Source of the DNA: Reticulitermes lucifugus
Lineage: Eukaryota > Arthropoda > Insecta > Blattodea > Rhinotermitidae
Direction: 5' to 3'
Length of the DNA: 64,000 nucleotides
Assembly: GCA_026260175.1 (NCBI GenBank)
Contig: JAKCWW010000259.1
Coordinates: 27,767-91,766, forward strand
The number at the start of each line of letters is the position of its first letter. The first letter of the stretch is position 1. Below, one piece after another: positions 57,584 to 64,000 of this stretch. The position numbers and the translations under genes were made by a program. A model generated the notes under the pieces. That model was not told the DNA's origin. It did no database searches and saw only the letters and a list, made by a program, of their open reading frames with translations.

Positions 57584-58859
57584 TTTTCTTAAATATGCAT
57601 AATTTTAAAATGTTTACAATAAAACTTTTAGGCCTATATCTCGACGACATTCATGTTGTATTTAATGTAACTTACCCGTTATTTGAAAGACGATAAAGTT
57701 TTACGCAATTTGACGAATTCGCGTAAAGTTTCAAGTAAAATAGTGATTAAATCCGACAGGTTAGAACGAAAATTACATTCATCCTAAAATTATTTTAAGA
57801 TCATAAGACGTTTAGTGTAAATGCTTCTGGCAGTTTCTGAATAGAACACGTGCATGTGGAGACATAATCGCCCCATTGTGCCTTTAGGTACTTCGTACAA
57901 AACGCAAAACCAACATTACAGAATTTTCCTTTCACTGCCATAAGAAATCAGTTGCCTTTATTTAATCCTTTGAAGCCTTAAGCTTTTAACATTGAAATCT
58001 CTTTATTTTCCTACAGAGTGTACTTTTGTTCCACACTATTTTTTCAATAAACATCTGTATTTCTCTGTATATGTTTCAAAGACTTTTCTTGCTAATGGAA
58101 GCATGCTTGGTTCTCTGTGAAGTAGGGACTAATATTTATACATATAATGTAGATTGGTGTTAGTCTTTATAGAATCAGTACAAACAGCCAATTCGTACAG
58201 GCATTGTAACTTGACGCCACGGTGGAAATGTCTTCGTCGTTTCCAGTACATTCCAATTCATCTTCGAGGAAGAAAAAATTCCTAAGCTTTACCCCATAAA
58301 ATTATTTTTGTCCAAAAATTAGTAGGTCACTTATGCTAATGTAATTAAGTATGTAATGCACACTGTGCTTTCAGCTGGATTAAATGTTGGCCTACTTTTA
58401 ATCCACCGAATAGTGAATTCTTAAGAGCTAATATTCTGCAATACGTCAAAAATATTTGGAATTACCGTGTTTTTTCCCCATTAGTTAGGCGCCTATACTT
58501 CCTGCGTCGCACCAGTATTGGAGATGATGTTGGGCATTGTTTGAAGTTGAACTTCTCTAATGCATTCATTTGTTTTGAAACTGATGCAGTTTATTCCTTG
58601 GCCACTCTGCTGTAATGTGAGTCGGTGGGGTTGTTCAGCGTTCCTTTTGAGACTAATGGTGATGGGTAAGATTAGAATTGTGGATCAATGGAAATGGCAC
58701 CACATTCTCATTACAGCTTGAGCTTCCTGCCCGCTGAGCAGTGTATAGTGCAGGGGGACAATGCAGTAACACGTCTGACGGGGTGGCCTACGTCATTCTT
58801 TTGCTCTTTTCTCGCGCTACTGTACTTCATTTATTTAAGGACGATTTGTGTAGTAAAGA
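57584..58859. other. Non-coding stretch, nothing recognised
   Basis: No gene or repeat family was recognised. Frames near 58688-58923 overlap the LINE fragment that follows. Confidence 0.5.
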
Positions 58860-59090
58860 ATTACCAAAGGGAGGCTGTCATTTGGGCGACTTAGGCGTAG
58901 ATGGAAGGATAATATTTGAATGAACATTAAAGTAAAATGTCGTGAGGATGCGGACTAGATTCATCTGACTCAGAATAGATGGCGGTAGTGGGCTCTCGCG
59001 AACATGGGATGGATCTTTCGGGTTCTAGGAAAAGCGGGTAATTTCTTTGTTAGCTGAGCAAATACTGACTTTTCAAGAACGACACATTAA
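58860..59090 (+). mobile_element. LINE 3' end, decayed
   Basis: The same family as 17970. It keeps GGCGTAGATGGAAGGATAAT, ATCTGACTCAGAATAGATGG, GGGCTCTCGCGAACA, TTCGGGTTCTAGGAAAAG and AATTTCTTTGTTAGCTGAGC. The terminal CTCCATGGAG block is lost. Confidence 0.75.
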
Positions 59091-59182
59091 ATGCATTTAC
59101 TTGCTTATGCTTATTCTTTAAATACCAATACTTTAAACAGGTAGTGTGACACAAAAGTCATACATAGCGTTCCCGTTCGGCC

Positions 59183-59420
59183 AACAAGTCGTTGAACAGA
59201 TACCGTGGGACGAGTGTCCCACTCGTATATCCCGAAGCCTGGCATACTTTGACTTCTGACATGCTGACACTCTACGTAAAGGATACACATTATAAGGTGT
59301 GCTGTTCATGCAGGACACGAAAAATTGGAGCAATTTTCTTCGACGACACAATTAATTATGAAGGTTACGTGGAGCGGGTTACGTTGATTTCTCAGGAGAT
59401 ATGGGAGCACGTCCATGATA
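59183..59420 (+). pseudogene. Mariner-like transposase fragment
   Basis: The frame 59192-59461 contains NRYRGTS near its start and RKIGAIFFDDTINYEGYVE (about 59321-59377). The second block corresponds to the R.IGPIFFD.TIN...Y region after the second catalytic aspartate in many mariner-like transposases. The conserved tryptophan-cysteine stretch between them is disrupted. No start, ends or inverted repeats were found. It is a dead fragment. Confidence 0.5.
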
Positions 59421-59461
59421 TTAGGGCAAGAATCTTACCCTCAGTAGCAATTGTTAGCTGA

Positions 59462-61742
59462 ACAAAAATTCTAACAACAATTTTGTGATATTACATCTTA
59501 TGTTTTTAAATTGCTGTGTAGATATTAATAGCATCTAAAAATCAGTTATAACAGACAGAAAATGCGATTGTCAGCATGTATAATCCTCACAGGAAAATGG
59601 ACTTTGGTTTGCATGACAGGGTACAGTTACTGTTGGTCGCAAGTGGTTATGGTTAATATCGTCACAAACATAACTTTAATACTACATATAGACATTTTAT
59701 GCTTAGCTGTACGGTTTAAAATAAATTGTATTTTATTTGTTATTTTCACGAAAAGCACAAATTGTATGCATGATGGAATGATAGTGTCTATCCTTTCACT
59801 TTTCCTTTCGCGAGTTAAATCTCTGAACCTGCAGGTCGGATTTCGCAGGAAGGTGGTTGGTTACACAACCTGAGTTGTTCAGCTTTCCAGAAAAAGAGCA
59901 ACATTATTTGTACGCATCCATTGATACAGAAATTGTATACCATATGTTCCAGATCAATGGTCTGAATGTAGAAAATGGTGGATTTTAGAACTAAGTTACT
60001 TCGCTTATCATTAAATTGATTCGATCTTAATATATCCTTATATAATCAACAATTCGAACATTATTTTCAATCTCTTACTATGTGTTTTCTGTTTCATAAA
60101 CACCTGACAGCTACATTCGCTTACTTTCCACTTTAAATTGTAAAAACCGGTTTGTACTTTTATAGGTCCAAGTATATCCGAATTTGCAAGTTAACTTCTA
60201 CTACACAGTAAAATCCCCACTCTGTTTTTGTCGACGTCTTTAAATTCAACATGGCCATTATTCGAAGAGAAGTAGCAAGAGTTCGGGTTCATTCGGATGT
60301 TTTTAAATGCATCAACCTGTATTTTCGTTACAAGTTTAACAATTCTGCCTGCAATAGAATTTCAACACTCTAATAATGAAACTGCAAAACACAATTATTC
60401 AGACTAATGCTGTTTTAAATGAACATAATTCAAATAAAATATTACTGATTCTAATTATAAAAACCTGGTAGGAAATGTAGTTCATTTACTTCGTTAGTGT
60501 CATATTCCAATCATTAAATTAATTTTTAACGCAATTTCAAAAAATAATATTGGAACTTGAACAATTATGTATTTATGTCCATTGGATAACTTGTTCAGTG
60601 TGAGTTAAAAGTATGATTAATAAGGTACATAGTAGGGCGTAAACCAACTTGATTTGAACTATTCAAACTTAACAATTAGGTCTCAATTTTATAAACCTGT
60701 GATTGATACTGATTACACATTCGTGGTTTGTTATTGAAAAGCCAGTGCGATAGTTCCAAGAGATTTTATCATAAATTCAGTATCTGAACCTTCAATAAAC
60801 TTCTGTATGCTGGTCGGTTGGATGCATGTCGTAATCAACTTAGGAACAGAGCTGGTCCTGTTGTAATAGTATGGGTGTTAATTACATGAATTTAGCATCA
60901 GTCAGCCTGATGACGTAGGTGCAGACAGTTAGTATCCATCACGCGGGATTTGAATCTCGTACCCCACAGATGGGAATCCAACATGGCAGTTAATCTTGAT
61001 TACCCCAAACAATCGCAGGTGCGTGTATTGCTTTTAATTAACGTAATGGTTGAAGATACAGTTGCTATGGAAGTAAATATTTCGCAATTCAGTGCACTGA
61101 TCTCAATAACCACAATATAAGTAGATATAATGCATTCAAAAAGGTTCCGTTTCCTCTTTTTCGCCAACCACGTGAAAGCGCCAATTAACATTTTCGAAAA
61201 TTACCTGATAGGAGAATTGCTAGTTCGGAAACTTGTGAGGAAATTGTGTCCAGTTACGGTGGTCGTCCTGAAGGTGACAGAAATTCAGATTGCCAGTCAA
61301 GGTTGCCTAAGTGAATATAAAAAAAATATTCTGCATGAATAGATGCCAGTGTATAATTAAGAAGTAGCATGGCCCTTCTGGTAATCACAGACGCCTCAAA
61401 CAACAATTAATCCCCCAATCAGCTTTTGCACATGTCAGCTAATGCTATCCCGGCCTGTCGGTGTTCAACCTCCACATATGCACCCAACCACACTTTTTCT
61501 TCTCACAAATTGCGTGACTATAACATCATCAAGACCTTCAGCAAAGATGATTAACCCTAAGAGCCTAATCAACTATACAGTTACAGTTTTTAAAGTTTTT
61601 TTTTCTTTCCAAGCTATGCGATACCTATGAAGGAATGATTTAAACTAGGAAGGGACTTCAGTCTTTGTTTGGCTTTCCGGTTGGTACGTTCCGGCGATGC
61701 GGTTGGAGGGTAAAGAGGTGGTTTCTTTAACGACGTTCGTAT
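59462..61742. other. Non-coding stretch, nothing recognised
   Basis: AT-rich. A weak B-box-like GCGGGATTTGAATCTCG at 60943-60959 has no supporting tRNA structure. Frames at 59562-59873 and 61130-61342 have no domain. Confidence 0.5.
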
Positions 61743-61753
61743 AGCGTAGGTGG

Positions 61754-61931
61754 TAAAAAAGTAAAGTTCGGCCTATAACAGGCCACGAAGACCCAGAGGG
61801 GGAGTAGAGGTAATGATCTACTCTTTCTTTAACCTCGGCGCTAGATGGGAGTGTGTGGTCAATGCCACACCCCGGACGCTTTACCCCGGGAAAGAGGACC
61901 GATGCGAATTGGCCAAGGGCCGGTCTGGACA
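61754..61931 (-). mobile_element. SINE-B, 5'-truncated, 11-bp target duplication
   Basis: Minus strand: TCTTTCCCGGGGTAAAGCG, GTGTGGCATTGACCACACAC, GAGGTTAAAGAAAGAGTAG, CTACTCCCCCTCTGGGTCTT, TAGGCCGAACTTTAC and a T run. Perfect 11-bp repeats AGCGTAGGTGG flank it (61743-61753 and 61932-61942). The minus-strand frame 61932-61645 encodes SSAEVKERVDHYLYSPSG, a recurrent spurious peptide of insect genomes as I recall. It is the SINE itself. Confidence 0.85.
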
Positions 61932-61942
61932 AGCGTAGGTGG

Positions 61943-64000
61943 CAGACGAATGAAGTAGGTGTTTTCGGTTTCGAGTGCCGGTATTTTTGCCACAGTCCGG
62001 TAGAGTGTTGAGAATGGAATTTTTAGCCTGGAAGAAATGATTCCTTCAATATTCGGCGAAAGGTATCACAATTTTTATCAAGGATAACGATACGCATTTA
62101 TATCATACCCCTTTTGCAAATATTGCGCATCACATTCTTACATGTTTCGGCCTTTCAAGATCATCTTCAGTGAAACAAAATATTAAATAAAATCAGAATT
62201 CTAACATTTGTAAAGTACATTTATCAGCTCATTATGACGTGTTTCGGATTACACTGTTTCAATAAATCGTCGGTGTAGGCTGCATCATGCAATACAACTA
62301 AAAGATTCCATTTTTAAAATCTATCTCAGTCATAGTCTTGTGAAATATTGGTGATTTTATTAATAAATATTTAAGTTAGTACCCTAGGAAATGCTCTTAA
62401 ACATGTTCACGCCTCACAAAGTTATATTCTGGATATTCGTCGCAAGATATGAAGTTTCTATCAGCTGTGCATGTGTTAGTTAAGAAACTGCGGCGATTAA
62501 TCACATGGCTTAATATTTAAAGGTAGAAGGAGCTACTGATAACGAATTTAACGACGCTGTATTACGTTAGGATTACTTCGTTTTGGACGATGTCTCATCC
62601 TTAACGATCGAAGTGTCCATGCATATTTCGACGCTGACGATGCAACGACCATGTTATCTGGAACAGTCTGGTGCCTACCACCGGATGATGCTGCACCATG
62701 TCCCACAAAATCGGAGACCGCAAATAGCTTCTTCCGTTTCTGAGGCACCATCACTCTCTTTTCTCTTCTCAGAGTGAGTGAAATATCTCACACACCGATA
62801 AAGAAATAGGTATGATTATATATTTTATCAGAGAACTTCAAATATATTAAACTCCACTTCTCTTTTAACTGTGTGTGCCTTTAGCTATTACCATAGGGTT
62901 TCTTGTGAACTGTTGCGTGCTAAAATCCGAATGTTGTACCTCACATTTGTAGTTGTTGCCATGATATATTTCCACAATACCGTAAGTAACTTGGTCGTTG
63001 CTTACTTTTATTCTTCTGTGTCTTTTTTACGTATCGCTTTACAATCGACGGAAGATCCAACCATGTGACTAATGGTGTGTTCGTGGTGACGGAATTCATT
63101 AAGTGCAAAGAGAGGTACTTCCGCCCTTCGGCAGAATTCGTAATTAAAACTCGCGCCATACGTTTTTCAGTCTGTCCTCACATGTAGCATCATCCCCTTC
63201 TCCATCTTAATGCCTGATCTTGGTTCTTGAATGCTGCATTATTTCTAGTGATTTTATCCTTTTTTCCTTTTCTTGTATGTGATTTTAATTAATTTTTCAT
63301 CTTGTATTTAATTCTTCTCTCTTTTGTTTTTTTAGTTTTCTTCTTTATTAGCTTTATTTTGTTTTTCCATTTTACTTTCCTGTACTCCCTCATACTCTGT
63401 TTTTACCTAGCTACCTTCAACGTTTCTTCACATAATTTACTTCTTATTATTTTATATGCCATTCTGCACTAACTTTTTTATGGGAATTCATTTTACATTA
63501 ACATCAGGATTTCTTTGCTTGTATGTAATATAATTGTTGTATAAATGATAATAAGTTTATTTTATTTTATTGTATTTTATGCCTTACATCACCCTCATAA
63601 AGTTTTAAAAATTGATGCCTTATTCTCTTGGGTGTCTGCATATAATATATATTTTCTCTTTTGATCTGGTTTCTACGTGTATCTATCGAGTAGCCGAGGT
63701 CAGATTCTGGATAGGAACGTCTTTCGATTCGAAGATGTTTTTATGAGCAAATTGCTTCATAATTTTCTTTAAATGAATAAATTAAATAATTTTTTCGGTT
63801 TTGCTTTGTTGACGTCTAGTTTTCAGTTTGTTAAAAACGTCGAAAAGAATCGACGTTAAAGACGTACGTGTTCTTTGTGCTTTATAATGTGGCCATATAG
63901 GGAAATGTGTACCAACATTACTATTGGCACGTTGTTGCAATTGATCCTATTCATTGTACATTCCAACCAGTATGTGGTTAAGCGGTAACGCAATTTACAC
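61943..64000. other. Non-coding stretch with hammerhead-like relics
   Basis: Contains the minus-strand motif at 62144-62170 and a poorer one near 62227-62265. TTTTATT-rich sequence occurs from about 63240 to 63600. Frames at 62548-62777 and 62871-63159 on both strands have no recognisable domain. Confidence 0.5.
62144..62170 (-). other. Hammerhead-like motif, decayed
   Basis: Minus strand CTGAAGA, T, GATC...GGCC (poor stem), GAA, then ACATGT and A. The core boxes are intact; helix I does not pair. About 85 bp further left in reading direction is a second GAAACACGTC with a degenerate CCGACGA core, so the two relics are in tandem. Confidence 0.35.

Noticed and set aside
60943-60985. A B box in GCGGGATTTGAATCTCG
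   Set aside because: Upstream sequence does not provide an A box, and no family match was seen in the window.

Overview
This window looks like non-coding genomic DNA from an animal with a large, repeat-rich genome. It is most probably an insect, and a cockroach or termite would fit. The reasons are: AT-rich sequence, no prokaryotic gene structure, many old insertions of insect-type SINEs, LINE 3' ends and fold-back elements, one short spliced exon of an insect-type immunoglobulin-superfamily gene, and two assembly gaps. The order-level assignment is inference. Almost all open frames of 60-130 codons are chance frames or frames inside repeats.

Host gene: one convincing exon lies at 44015-44166 (+). 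It is flanked by an AG acceptor and a GT donor and encodes 50 complete codons of an Ig domain of the Sidestep type. I found no other exon of this gene, so the flanking sequence is best read as very long introns.

Repeats, left to right: SINE-A (tRNA-headed) at 1-101, 15768-16026, 34689-34950, 37138-37520, 41187-41360 and 55383-55597. SINE-B at 3475-3564, 51114-51388 and 61754-61931. A third tRNA-headed SINE at 40139-40461 shares the SINE-A tail and has a perfect 16-bp target duplication. LINE 3' ends from one family at 13155, 17970, 25490, 26787 (-), 29385 and 58860. Fold-back elements with a common CGACGTTTCGG core at 15034, 19623, 21601, 22670, 37678 and 47949; the 37678 copy contains an N gap. 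DNA-transposon remnants are a hAT-like element (11680-12424), a TIR element (16258-16764, with relatives at 49577 and 54197), mariner-like pieces (21180, 59183) and a Tigger/pogo-like transposase end (56711-57581). There are minisatellites at 42136-42866 (29/58-bp hierarchy) and 45725-46038.

The most interesting signal is a set of short motifs with the layout CTGANGA - stem - GAAAC, the conserved core of hammerhead ribozymes. They sit inside dispersed and fold-back repeats. Two of them (39963-40005 on - and 35593-35631 on +) can form all three helices with a cleavable nucleotide in the right place. Others (7443, 7939, 11117, 23918, 35284, 48835, 62144) are decayed to different degrees. Hammerheads of this compact kind are known from Penelope-like and related retroelements; membership of these repeats in that group is inference.
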